A stretch of DNA of 64,000 nucleotides from Phocoena phocoena (GCF_963924675.1 NC_089221.1:6817851-6881850), one strand, 5' to 3'; positions 35,253 to 44,589 are shown, counted from the first letter of the stretch. Notes: generated by a model not told the origin, from the letters alone. Translations and numbers: made by a program.

Positions 35253-35445
35253 TCTTCCATATTACCAGAAATTTCTTCTTATTAAAAATTAATTTTGACT
35301 TTTTTTACCATTTCACAAACATTTGTTGTTCAAAGTGTTAGAGATACAAAGCAGAATGGGCTCTCTGACCTTAAAGAGTGTATAACCTAGACAAGAGGAC
35401 AAATACCGGGCTCTTAAGCTTCCAGTCCTTCCCTTACCCTAACTG

Positions 35446-35450
35446 CCAAT
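35446..35450. other. Target-site duplication, left (CCAAT)
   Basis: CCAAT immediately precedes the LTR start at 35451 and is repeated exactly at 39826-39830 after the other LTR. A 5-bp duplication is in the range for class I endogenous retroviruses. Confidence 0.92.
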
Positions 35451-35885
35451 TGTAAGGTCGGATCTTAACAAACGGCACCGCGAAACAGAGGAAAGCTTCA
35501 AGTGAGCTTTATTAGGGAGCACTCCCAGGTGAGGGTCACTGGTCCGAAAGAAAGGGGCCAGAGAAGTCGCGCCCAGTCCTAGGCATGGGAGATTTTACTG
35601 ACGTGTAAGGGAAGGGTGGTTTGCAGGGGGCGGGGGTTGCTATACAGGGTAATTCCTTATTTGGTGAGGATACAGCAGGGCCAGGTGTTGGTTGGTCTGT
35701 TGTGGGGCGTAAGCCCATTTTCCCTTCCCGTCAGCCCCATTGTTTTCTGGGCAGGAAGTTAGAGTCTCTTGTTGATTCCCAGAACAGGTGAGGTCGTTAT
35801 GTCCCAATGCCTCTCCTTCCTCATACTGGTTGATGTTTTCTCTTACCCCCCAGGCCTCCATTCACCCGGGCCAATGGACCTTACA
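35451..35885 (-). repeat. 3' LTR of the provirus
   Basis: 435 bp with TG and CA termini. In the sense of the provirus the polyadenylation signal AATAAA is at 35513-35508, about 60 bp before the LTR's 3' end. I see no convincing TATA box. By hand count it differs from the other LTR at about 22 positions plus one 2-bp length change in a G run. Confidence 0.95.
35508..35513 (-). promoter_or_regulatory. Polyadenylation signal AATAAA in 3' LTR
   Basis: TTTATT on the plus strand, AATAAA on the proviral strand, preceding the R/U5 region. The matching signal in the 5' LTR is at 39446-39451. Confidence 0.85.
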
Positions 35886-35899
35886 TCCCGACATCTTTG
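35886..35899 (-). other. Degenerate polypurine tract
   Basis: The bases just 5' of the 3' LTR, on the proviral strand, are CAAAGATGTCGGGA. Retroviral plus-strand priming normally uses an uninterrupted purine run here. Pyrimidines at three positions suggest decay after insertion. Confidence 0.55.
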
Positions 35900-35983
35900 A
35901 TGGATTGGGGCGATGTTTTGTCTCTGGCTACTTCCTGCATGAGTGGGGACGTCGTTGGGGGTCGGGCAGTCGGGGGCCCGGAT

Positions 35984-36259
35984 TTAAGGAGAGCCAATGG
36001 GGGGTTCTGTAGGAAGCAGGGGGTAGGGGCCGAGGAGCATCTGGTTTATGGCTACTCGAGAGACTTCTTCCATGCGCCTGCGAAGGAACCTAAGAAAACA
36101 GGGAGCAAACATAAACAGGATACAAATAAGAAGTAGGGGGCCCAAGATTGGTGTTAGCCAGGTATAAAGGGTGGATCGCCACCAGTCGGGAACTGGGGAG
36201 GCGGACTGTTGGCGTTTGCGTTGGAGTTCATGGATAATCCGGGTGCAGTTGGTTGTGGA
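35984..36259 (-). pseudogene. env: Env transmembrane subunit, C-terminal remnant
   Basis: An open stretch of 91 codons ending at TAA (35984-35986), in a different frame from pol. It begins inside the TM ectodomain (one cysteine near its start), has a WW pair at about residues 26-27, a hydrophobic membrane span at about residues 34-55 (LTPILGPLLLICILFMFAPC), a basic anchor (RFLRRR) and a cytoplasmic tail of about 30 residues. The surface subunit, fusion peptide and most of the ectodomain are absent, and no start codon or splice context is left, so no envelope function is possible. The 5' edge is the deletion junction with pol. The family call rests on the span and tail layout plus its position just before the 3' LTR; no search was possible. 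Confidence 0.82.
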
Positions 36260-37403
36260 GCCCCAGGTAGGTTACAGAAGATGCAGATAACTGAGCTTTG
36301 GCTGGGGAGACCCGATAACTGTGAGAGCCAAGGTAATTGAGAAGATCTGCGGTATGTTGTCTAGAGAGGTTAAGAGGTGGGCTACAAAGGAGGAGGTCAT
36401 CTACATATTGGAGGAGTGTGCTGGGGGTAAGGGAGCAGGAAGTGAGGTCCTGTGCCAGCGCCTGACCAAAGAGATGAGGGCTGTCGCGGAAGCCCTGGGG
36501 AAGAATTGTCCAGGTGAGCTGGCTGGAAGTATGAGTATCCGGATCCGTCCAGATAAAGGCGAAGAGGAAATAGGAGTAGGGATGTAGGGGGATAGTGAAG
36601 AAGGCATCCTTGAGATCCAAAACCGTAAAGTGGATTGTGGATGGGGGAATATGGGAGAGCAAGGTGTATGGGTTCGGTACTACCGAGTGGAGAGGAATTA
36701 TGGCCTCATTGATTATTCGGAGGTCCTGGACCAGGCGATAATCTCCAGAGGCCTTGCGGACAGGCAGGATGGTGGTGTTGCAGGGAAAGTCAATGGGGAT
36801 AAGGAGTCCCTGGTTTAGGAGTCTGGTGATAATAGGTTGTAGGCCCCTAAGGTGAGTCTCGGATATGGGAAATTGGGGCCTTGATGGAAACTTGAAGGGG
36901 TCCTTTAGGCGGATGAGAACTGGGGAATGGTGTGTTGCTATTATGGGCTTAGAAGTATCCCAAACTTGGGGATTGATTGGGTATGGTGTGGTTGGAAGAG
37001 GAGGGCAGGAGGGAGAGGGTTCTAGAGATAGACTGAGAAGAGGAAGCAGGAGCTGGGAGGAGGGGACTTTAGGGTCAAGTCTGACCAGCTGGAGGGAGGC
37101 CCCTAAGTAAGAGAGGATATCTTGGCCTAAGAGGGGAACCGGGCAGGATGGCATGATTAAAAAGGAATGAGTAAATGGCATCCTGTCAAGATTACATGGG
37201 AATAAACCGGTTTGAAATGGGGAGAAGGATTTGCCGTCAATACCCATAACAGAGATCTGGGAAGGAGAAACTGGCCCAGAATAGGTAGGCAGAACCGAAT
37301 AGGTGGCCCCCGTGTCCACCAAAAATGAGATGGACTTACCCGCCACCTGTAGCGTTACCCTGGGCTCAGCGAGGGTGATGGGGGTCTTTGAGTCCGGGCG
37401 CTG
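36228..37403 (-). pseudogene. pol: Pro-pol: protease and partial reverse transcriptase
   Basis: Open for 391 codons from the codon after the gag UGA to a stop at 36228-36230, in the same frame as the end of gag, as expected for stop-codon readthrough. Protease: the catalytic DTG at about 37,308-37,316 in FLVDTGATYS, and a later LLGQDIL motif. After a proline-rich linker comes reverse transcriptase: the first catalytic aspartate in VLDLKDAFF, then LPQGF, then the YVDD active site at about 36,396-36,407. The RT fingers and palm are present. After VTYLG the reading enters former env sequence out of frame and ends 13 codons later. RT thumb, connection, RNase H and integrase are deleted. It has no initiator of its own and depends on gag, which is broken, so a functional product is not expected. 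The DTG and YVDD residues themselves are intact. Confidence 0.92.
36255..36270 (-). other. Internal deletion junction, pol to env
   Basis: On the proviral strand, sequence encoding the RT block VTYLG runs directly into sequence that, one frame over, encodes the env TM ectodomain (STTNCTRII). The joint is without filler and lies within about 16 bp. Thousands of bases of a complete provirus are missing here; the exact number cannot be known without a full-length relative. Confidence 0.8.
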
Positions 37404-37406
37404 TCA
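37404..37406 (-). other. UGA between gag and pol, in frame (readthrough layout)
   Basis: The nucleocapsid frame ends in TGA followed by CAG, and the protease frame continues in register. In gammaretroviruses gag-pol is made by suppression of this stop. Here the stop is UGA rather than the better-known UAG. It could be original or a later change. Confidence 0.75.
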
Positions 37407-38988
37407 GTCGTTAGCCAATCCCAACAGTTCGAGTGGCAATGCCGCAGGGTTGGCCTGCCCCCCGCGTGGAGACACTGAGGGAGGGCCAGTCGTAGGGCAG
37501 TCATTCTTCCAGTGACCCGTTAGCCCGCAGCTGGGACAGGGCTTAGAAGGAGGTTGGGGATTGGGACATTGGCGAGCCCAGTGGCCTTCTTTTCCGCATT
37601 TGAAGCAGGCCCCCGGCGGGGTTGCCTTTTGCGGACCCCATGGATGCTGTGATCCATGGGAGATGGCCGGCCTTAGGGCTGCTACAAGAGCTTGGGTTTG
37701 GAGAGCCACCTTCTGGTGCATCCAAGCCTGTCGGCTGGATTCTGACAAATCCTCACGGCCATTGTAGACTTTAAAGTCCATTTTTACCAGGTCTCGAATA
37801 GGGGTTTGAGGGCCATCCTCTGCCCGTTTTAAATTGTTTTCCGGATGTCTGGGGCTGATTGGGTAATAAAATGGGTGGCTAGGACCGCTGCCCCTGCGAG
37901 GGTGTTGGGATCCAGCCGTGTGTAGAGGGTTAATGCCTCTGTAAGGCGATTGAGAAAGATAGCTGGATTTTCGTTAGGTTCTTGGGTTATCTCTTTTAGT
38001 TTTCAAAATTGACTACCTTATGGGCAGCAGCCTGCACGACAGCTAGGAGGCATTGAATCATGAGATCACGTTTACGGTGGCCATCTTGGCCGTCCTGATA
38101 AGTCCAGCCTGGGTTGGTGCCCGGTACAGCGGTTACGCCGACTGGCATAGAATTATCAGTAAGGTGGACCTGATCTGCATGTTTTCGGGCAGCAGTTTGA
38201 ATTCTTTCCCTTTCATCTGGGGTTAAGGTAGAGGACAGAACCACAAAGATATCATGCCAGGTTAGATCGTAAGCTTGAGAGAGATAGCAGAACTCCTTAA
38301 TGTAGCAGGAAGAGTCAGCAGAAAAGGAACCCAATCGTTTTTCTATTTGAGAGAGATCTTGGAGGGAGAAGGGGACGTGGACTCGAACCAGTCTTTCTGC
38401 CCCTGCTACCTCCCTCAGTGGACAGAGGAGGTTAGGATTCTGAGAATCATGCGAACGCATGTGTGCGCTAATTGGTGAGGGGAGGGATGTGGGCAAAGGA
38501 GCTGATGGCGGTGGTGGGGGGCAGTGGGAGGAGCGGCTTCAGGGGAAGGGGGAACCGCTTCGGGGTAGGGTGAGGGAGGTCTAAAAGGGGGGGCAGCAAA
38601 AGATTCGGGGGGTCAGTTAAAGGAGAGGAGGAGTCTTCGTCGGAGGGAGTTGGAGAAGTTTGTTTTGCGAGGAGAATCTGGGAGGTAGAGCAATTAAGAC
38701 ATAGAGAGGGGCGGGAGCGCAAATACCAGAAGGCCTGAACATAGGGCACCTTGGACCATTTGCCCATCCTGTGTCAGTAATTATCTAAATCACGGAGGAT
38801 ATTAAAATCAAAAGTCCTTCAGGAGGCCATTTGGATTAATTGTCCAGAGGATATTGTGGCCAGGCCACAATGGAATAGAAAATAAGCCGTCGGCGGCAGA
38901 GATCTTGGGAAAAATCAAGGGCTGTAAAATTGGCTAAGAGATACCCCAGGGGCGTCTTAGGATCTGGTTTCGATTGTGAGGTTCCCAT
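37404..38988 (-). pseudogene. gag: Gag polyprotein, multiply broken
   Basis: Gag forms the virion core: matrix, a proline-rich spacer, capsid and nucleocapsid. The start at 38988 (Met-Gly, then Ser at residue 4) fits an N-myristoylation signal. An in-frame TAA at 38836-38838 ends this frame after 50 codons. Later parts lie in other frames: proline-rich matrix/spacer (38767-38468), capsid (38496-37996, with PLREV and the LSQAYDLTW block), the major homology region (about 37,984-37,907, QEPNENPAIFLNRL), a stop at 37829-37831, then nucleocapsid (from 37781). Two CX2CX4HX4C zinc knuckles lie at 37,497-37,607 (CFKCGKEGHWARQC and CPSCGLTGHWKNDC). It ends in UGA (37404-37406), in frame with pol. At least four frame changes and one internal stop make it non-functional. 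Confidence 0.92.
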
Positions 38989-39368
38989 GACCCCAGTGTA
39001 TCCCTGAGTGAATGGAGAGGGAGAGAGGCGTCCCTGGTCTCAGTCTCCAATTCACGGCAGGTTGGAGGGCGGTCAGGCGATTGGGACATCTCCACAATCA
39101 CCCGAGGCCCGGCGGGTCAGAGAGTGGTCAGGCAATTGGGACGTCTCCACAGTTGCCCGAGGCCCAGAGGGAGGATGGAGGAATCCCTGACACGGCCGCG
39201 ATTAAGGATAGGGAGTCCGGAGGGCAGGGACTCTGAGGGTCGGAGGGAACAAGGGAGGGGACTTACCCCATATTCTGCCGGATCGGGTGGGTGAGTAGAG
39301 GTTCCCTTGTTGTCTCCTGGGGGAGGGCAGGAGCGGCCCATGCGGTAACCTGCAGGGCTTGGTACCCC
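38989..39368 (-). other. Proviral leader (5' untranslated region)
   Basis: The region between the primer-binding site and the gag ATG, where splice donor and packaging signals would lie in a live virus. It contains a two-copy direct repeat of about 55 bp (starts 39071 and 39126 on the plus strand; shared GGTCAGGC, TTGGGACnTCTCCACA, GCCCGAGGCCC). I cannot place a splice donor with confidence. Confidence 0.7.
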
Positions 39369-39386
39369 TCCCGGGTTTCGGCACCA
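39369..39386 (-). other. Primer-binding site for tRNA-Phe
   Basis: On the proviral strand TGGTGCCGAAACCCGGGA begins two bases after the 5' LTR. Its complement, TCCCGGGTTTCGGCACCA, matches the 3' end of mammalian tRNA-Phe including CCA at all 18 positions, to my knowledge of that tRNA. This is the feature that places the element with the ERV-F type. Confidence 0.88.
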
Positions 39387-39388
39387 AG

Positions 39389-39825
39389 TGTAAGGTCGGA
39401 TCTTAACAAACGGCACCGCGAAACAGAGGAAAGCTTCAAGTGAGCTTTATTAGGGAGTACTCCCGGGCGAGGTTCACTGGTCCGAGAGAAAGGGGCCAGA
39501 GAAGTCGTGCCCAGTCCTAGGCGTGGGAGATTTTATTGAGGTGTAAGGGAAGGGTGGTTTGCGGGGGGGGCGGGGGTTGCTATACAGGGTAATTCCTTAT
39601 TTGGTGAGGATACAGCAGGGCCAGGTGTTGGTTGGTCTATTGTGGGGCGTAAGCCCATTTTCCCTTCCCGTCAGCCCCATTGTTTTCCGGGCAGGAAGTT
39701 AGAGTCTCTTGTTGATTCCCAGAACAGGTGAGGTCGTTATGCCCCAATGCCTCTCTTTCCTCATACTGGTCGATGTTTTCTCTAACCGCCCGGGCCTTCT
39801 TTCACCCAGGCCAACGGACCTTACA
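39389..39825 (-). repeat. 5' LTR of the provirus
   Basis: 437 bp with TG and CA termini, followed on the plus strand by CCAAT (39826-39830), the right copy of the target duplication. The AATAAA signal is at 39451-39446. The difference from the 3' LTR is about 5 percent by hand count. It would have driven transcription leftward across the window. Confidence 0.95.
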
Positions 39826-39944
39826 CCAATTGATAACAGAAGTATCTCCCAATTGAATATCAGAATCCTACTGAACACAGAATAAGTAACAAATGGTCAA
39901 ATTAAGAATGCCCCAGGAGAAATGTATTGGTTAACTTAGTCCAG

Positions 39945-40630
39945 TGCTATTGATCTTGGGTGGCCTCAGCCTGCAGCGGCTTGAAGCAGGACTTCAGTTC
40001 CCGGCCTGATATTGAAGTCAGGTCACTAGACCAGTGGCCAGTGACAAGGTCCTGGCCCATCAGATTTGCAGAAAAGAATTCCCACAAAGATGGAAAGTAG
40101 CAAAACAAGTAAAGTGTTTATTAGAAGGAAAAAGATTACCTGTGGATAAATACATGGGCAGGCTCAGAGAGAGTCGTGCCCTTGTAATAGTTTGAATCAT
40201 TTATATGGGGCATTTCTTCCAGGTTTCCTTGGGCCAATCATCTTGCTTTGCCTGGTTCTGGGTCTGCATTTGGTGTACCTCAGGGCTTTGCATGTGTTCA
40301 TGTGCATCTCTTAGCCAAGGTGGATTCCAGTGAACAGGCCTATAGGTAGGTTGACATCACCTACTATGGGGTGGTGCACCCTCCCTTTTGACATTCAAGG
40401 AGCCTTTTCTGCACATGCATAGTCAGGAAGGTCTCCTGGACTTTGAGAATGATGAATATGTGGTCTCTATCCTTTATCTGGGCAGGGTTCAGCCTCTCCT
40501 ATCTTCATCTTGGAGTAACTGTCCATAGGGAACAACTCCAGCTGTTCAGCCTGGGACCCATCTGTCTCTTGCCTCACTATAAGGAGAGAGGCCTGGAAAG
40601 TAAGGAGGCTTGTTGGCACTAACCACACAC
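39945..40630 (-). mobile_element. LTR element, second family, copy A
   Basis: The reverse complement matches the element at about 42,060-42,772 along its whole length: ACAGATGGG, CTGCCCAGAT, CTTGGCTAAGAGATGC, CCTGGAAGAAATGCCCCATA, TTTGTGGGAATTC, CACTGGTC and CCTGCTTCAAGCC in the same order. The sense strand has AATAAACACTTTACTTG, a likely polyadenylation signal. I read it as an LTR of an artiodactyl retrovirus-like family that I cannot name. Its start lies about 115 bp from the provirus. Confidence 0.68.
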
Positions 40631-42059
40631 CTAAACCTAAAGAAAAAACTCTAAAGAAAAAAAATTGCAAAAATCTTGAAAAACAGTCTGCATGTGCACT
40701 TGTGTGCACAGAATAATAAAGAAGTTAGGTAGGTCTTAAGAATAGTATTCTAGCTTTTGTGTATTTGTGGTGACCACGTCAAATCTAAAACATTGACAGC
40801 CATCAGATTTTACTCTGTTTTCAAATTGTGGAATTCTTTCAGACACTTACTTTACGAACTCATTGATTTCACAGTTATTCATATTTACCTACATTTAACT
40901 CAATGGGGAAAATTCAGTTGTGGCCAGATAACATACATTAAATTTAGTTTTCACCACTTACTCACCCCCTATACTCTTCCCAGAAAGTTGCTGAAAATCC
41001 AAGGGAACATAAAACCTTGAGTTATGTGCTTATTTAACCAAATTCAGAATTTTATATTTCCTTCACTAAGTACTCTATTTCTAGGAGACTAAAGATGGCC
41101 TCTTTATCCTTTCTGCTGACTTTTTCAAAAATGGTAATTTCTGACAGTTTTCAATGAAAAAATATATTTTACTTTATGAAATATGAATAGGATCAATTAA
41201 ACACAATGAAAAATGCCGAGACTATTTACACCTTTTTTTAAAAATTACTATCAATGCTAACATACTGTAGATCTAACTGAATCCAACAATGGATCAAAAT
41301 TACCATATATTTCTTGGCTCTTGATTTAAACAATGAAAAGTAGTATAGAAACATTACCCTAAATACTTTGTCTGGACAACTATGAGTTATTTTCCTTTTT
41401 TAATTTGTCTGTTATATACGTATTTAGTTTGTTCTACTTAAAGTAGTCAATAAAAAGGCTATATTCCTTTCTGGAAAAAAGAAAAAGCTATTGTAAACAA
41501 CTCCACAGGATTGGCTAGGATAGTTTCATATCAAAAAATAAATTAAAAAGCCTTGTCTTCTTGTATTGTTTGACTACTTCTATTGTATCTCACAGCTTTA
41601 TCTTTTTACATTTTCGATTTATGTGGGCAATTACTGACTTATGTTTACTTCTTTATTATTAATGAAGAAAATAAAATTTAAAAAATTACCTCTGCTACAT
41701 AAACAAAGGATGACAATAAAGGATCAATAAAAAACAAATAATAGGCAAAAGAAAACAGATCTAGCAATGTTAATCTCAGACAGGCCCTAATTTAAGATCT
41801 AAAAGAAAAAGCGTAGTATTTTCTATTAATTAAAATAATATTCCAAGAAGTTATATCAGTCATTACCTTTATTTAGTTAATAACATAGGTTTAAAATATT
41901 TTTTAAAATATTGAGAGAAATACAAGGAGAATTTGACAAAAGCACAACATATCTATCTTGGAAACCCACGGAATAAATTAAGCAAACATATTGAGGGTTT
42001 GTAAAACACTTTTACATGGACAAGCAAGTATCACATATATCATTTTATATTTACTTCAG
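40631..42059. other. Unannotated AT-rich stretch between two inverted LTRs
   Basis: About 1.4 kb with no open frame of interest (the longest, 40757-41020, lacks any domain I recognise) and no gag, pol or env motif. It is therefore not obviously the inside of a provirus. Confidence 0.45.
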
Positions 42060-42772
42060 AACAAAGTGTACTCACATGCACATGGATTTGAGGCAGGAGA
42101 TAGATGGGCCCCCGGGGCAAGCAGTTGGAGTTAGTTCCCTGTGGACCAATACTCCAAAATGAGAATAACAGAACAATTGAGAGAGGAAGCTGGGCCCTGC
42201 CCAGATAGAAGATAAGAGACCACATATTCCTCATTCTTGAAGTCAGGAGGCTTCCCTGACTACACATGCACAGAAAGTCTCCTTGGAGGTCAAAGGGGAG
42301 TAGCACTAAGTGATGTCAAGTCTATCCATAGGCCTCTTTGGTAGAATCCATCTTGGCTAAGAGATGCTCGTGCACACATGGGGAGATCCTGAGATATATC
42401 AAATATGGACTTTGAACCAGGCAAATCACAATGATTGGCCAAAGGGAACCTGGAAGAAATGCCCCATAAAAGTGATTCAAATTGCCACAAGGGCGTGACT
42501 CTCTCTCTGAGTCCACCCGTGTGTCTAACCACGTGTACTGTACTTCTTTTTCCTAATATATACTTTACTTATCTCACTACTTTCTGTCTTTGTGGGAATT
42601 CTTTTTCTGCAAAGACATAGGGCCAGGGTCTTGTCACTGACCACTGGTCAAGTGACTAGGATTCAGTACTCTCACCACCGCAACCTGACCTCCATCACGG
42701 ACTGGGAAATGAAACCCTGCTTCAAGCCACTACAGGCAGAGGACACCCGAGATCAGATTGTTGAAAAATGAT
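42060..42772 (+). mobile_element. LTR element, second family, copy B
   Basis: Plus-strand copy of the element at 39,945-40,630. It contains AATTCTTTTTCTGCAAAGAC and ACTGACCACTGGTCAAGTGA near its 3' end, where a short segment (about 42,664-42,700) is unlike copy A. Boundaries are approximate; no clear target duplication was found. Confidence 0.68.
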
Positions 42773-43337
42773 CACTTATCTTTCCTGAAATCCAAAAAAG
42801 CAGAAATTTCTATAGTCTGCCATCACTGTGTCATATGCAATAAAGCTTGAATAAAATAAAAGGGTAGGGAAATAATATCCTAAAATTTATAAACACACAT
42901 TTCTAAATAGTTCTTTTTTACCAGAGACATTCAAATGAGAAGTTATAAAATTACTTATAAGTGATCAAAAATTAGAACACTACTTCTCAAAACCTGTAAA
43001 ATGTTGTCAAGCAGAACTCAGTGGAACATTAATGATTACAAACACACTTATAACAAAAAAAGGAAGAAAAGAAACTAATACAACAACATAAAAACTAGAA
43101 ATAACATTAAATAAAACAAGAAAATATGCATTTTTTTGGTAGAAATTGATTTTAATTTTATGTGGATATACAATGGGCCTAGGAGAGCCAAGATATATTT
43201 GGACAAATAAAACTAAAATTACAATACTTAAACAAATATCAAGACATTAAAAGGTAGTAAGACAATATGGCATCAGTGCAAGCATGGACAAGTAGACCAA
43301 CAGAAGAAAATAGAAACCAAGATATCGCACATACGTA

Positions 43338-43388
43338 CACATGCATCTCACACACACACACACACACGCATACACATACACACACACA
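43338..43388. repeat. (CA)n microsatellite
   Basis: A run of CA dinucleotides with ACACGCATACACATACACAC interruptions. Confidence 0.9.
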
Positions 43389-43583
43389 ATTTATGACAAA
43401 GATGACACTTGAGAGCAATTGGTGAAGGATGACCTTTTTAATACATGAGTTCTTTCAATTTTCTCTCCATTAGGTTAAAAATAAACCATCTTGGCCTCTA
43501 TATTATAACATAGAGAAAATCAATTCCAAGTAAATTGTAGGTCTAAAAGTGAAAAGTAAAATAATGAATCTTCTAGAAGATAA

Positions 43584-44108
43584 TGTCAGGGAGGAAGAAA
43601 TTTTCCTCTGCCCTTCTAGGTTTTTCTGGCTGGTCTAAGAGTTAGGTTGATATGAGACAGATTAACAGGAGAAAGTCAAACAAAAGTTTAATAACACATG
43701 TACATAGCGGAGACCCAGGAAAACTGAGTAACTTGTCAAGATGGCTGAAAACCTCAATTTAAATAGCAGCTTCAGCTAAAGACAAAAGAGGATGTTGGGG
43801 GTAGCAGTTTGGGACTTCAAAGGGGAGGAAGGCAATTCACATGGAGTTGGAAGAACAAATGTTTGGTAAACAAATGTTTGCTGAGCCAGGAAGAGACAGT
43901 GGGACACTGAGTGGACTCTGATCTCTCAGCCCTGCTGAGTTTTACCCAGCACACTTAGCCCATATTTTTTGCAAATATCTCTGGCAATACACTTATTCCA
44001 GAAACAAATTCTCTATCTCCTGAGTCTTTTGGTGCTTAATTGTTCTCAGCTCAAAATAATCCACATGCCAAAGAGACATTTTGGGGTGGCAAGTTTTGCT
44101 CTCTTACA
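43584..44108 (-). mobile_element. Solo LTR, 525 bp, in an old L1
   Basis: Begins TGTCAGGGAGG and ends CTCTTACA on the plus strand, and the 4-bp ATAA is repeated at 43580-43583 and 44109-44112. Removing the LTR and one ATAA restores a continuous L1 sequence. On the minus strand it runs TGTAAGAG to CCCTGACA with an ATTAAA that could serve for polyadenylation, so the minus orientation is preferred. There are no internal retroviral genes, as expected after recombination between two LTRs. Family not named. Confidence 0.85.
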
Positions 44109-44589
44109 ATAACATAGGAGAATATCCTCATGATTTGGGGCAGCTAAAAGTTCTTTAAACAGGTCACAAAAATGAGTAGCCATAAAATATAAAGATAGAT
44201 AACATTCAAATTAAGAAGGTGTGTTATTAAAATACACTAGTAGGAGTGTAAAACAGCAAGTTCAGTCTAGAGAAGATATGTCTTTACATACTGACAAAGA
44301 ACTAATACCCCAAATGTATATTGATGTCCTATACACCAATTAGAAAACATATTGCAATGCATTTATAATGTTTGAAACAAAAAGCTCTTTTGTTTCAGTT
44401 TGCATATTATGGTCATAAAAGCAAATCAAAACTCACAACGAGGAAGTGTGTACTTGGGTCATCATTGACTAAAAAGACCACGACTTCCCAGATGCTTTTT
44501 CTAAAAATTGAATGTGAGAGCTGTAAGTCATCAGTTGACTTAAAGTTGAGATAGTTTGCAATTTTGCAGATGAAATTCTGATTTATATT

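Larger units (their letters stand above)
35451..39825 (-). mobile_element. Class I endogenous retrovirus, internally deleted provirus (ERV-F-like)
   Basis: A 4,375-bp provirus on the minus strand with order 5' LTR, tRNA-Phe primer-binding site, leader, broken gag, UGA, protease and partial reverse transcriptase, env transmembrane tail, 3' LTR. LTR ends are exact inverted repeats (TGTAAGGTC and GACCTTACA), and the 5-bp host duplication CCAAT flanks the whole. An intact relative would carry the RT thumb and connection, RNase H, integrase, SU and most of TM; all are missing through one internal deletion near 36,260. The primer site, the gag-pol layout in one frame and the gag features point to gammaretrovirus-like class I. 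Assignment to the ERV-F group rests on the primer site and is an inference. The element cannot be replication-competent. Confidence 0.95.
43120..44330 (+). mobile_element. Old L1 ORF2 fragment carrying a solo LTR
   Basis: Diverged L1 ORF2 on the plus strand: GGTAGAAATTGATTTTAATT, GGAGAATATCCTCATGATTT and AGTTCTTTAAACAGGTCACA follow the usual order. A CA-rich microsatellite sits at about 43,338-43,388. The L1 sequence resumes exactly after the LTR at 43584-44108. Confidence 0.65.

Noticed and set aside
38468..38767. Proline-rich 99-codon frame as a separate host gene
   Set aside because: Its place between the gag start and capsid, on the same strand, fits the retroviral matrix/spacer region in a shifted frame.
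40631..42059. Possible provirus interior between the inverted LTRs
   Set aside because: LTRs of one provirus must be in direct orientation; no gag, pol or env motif was found between these.
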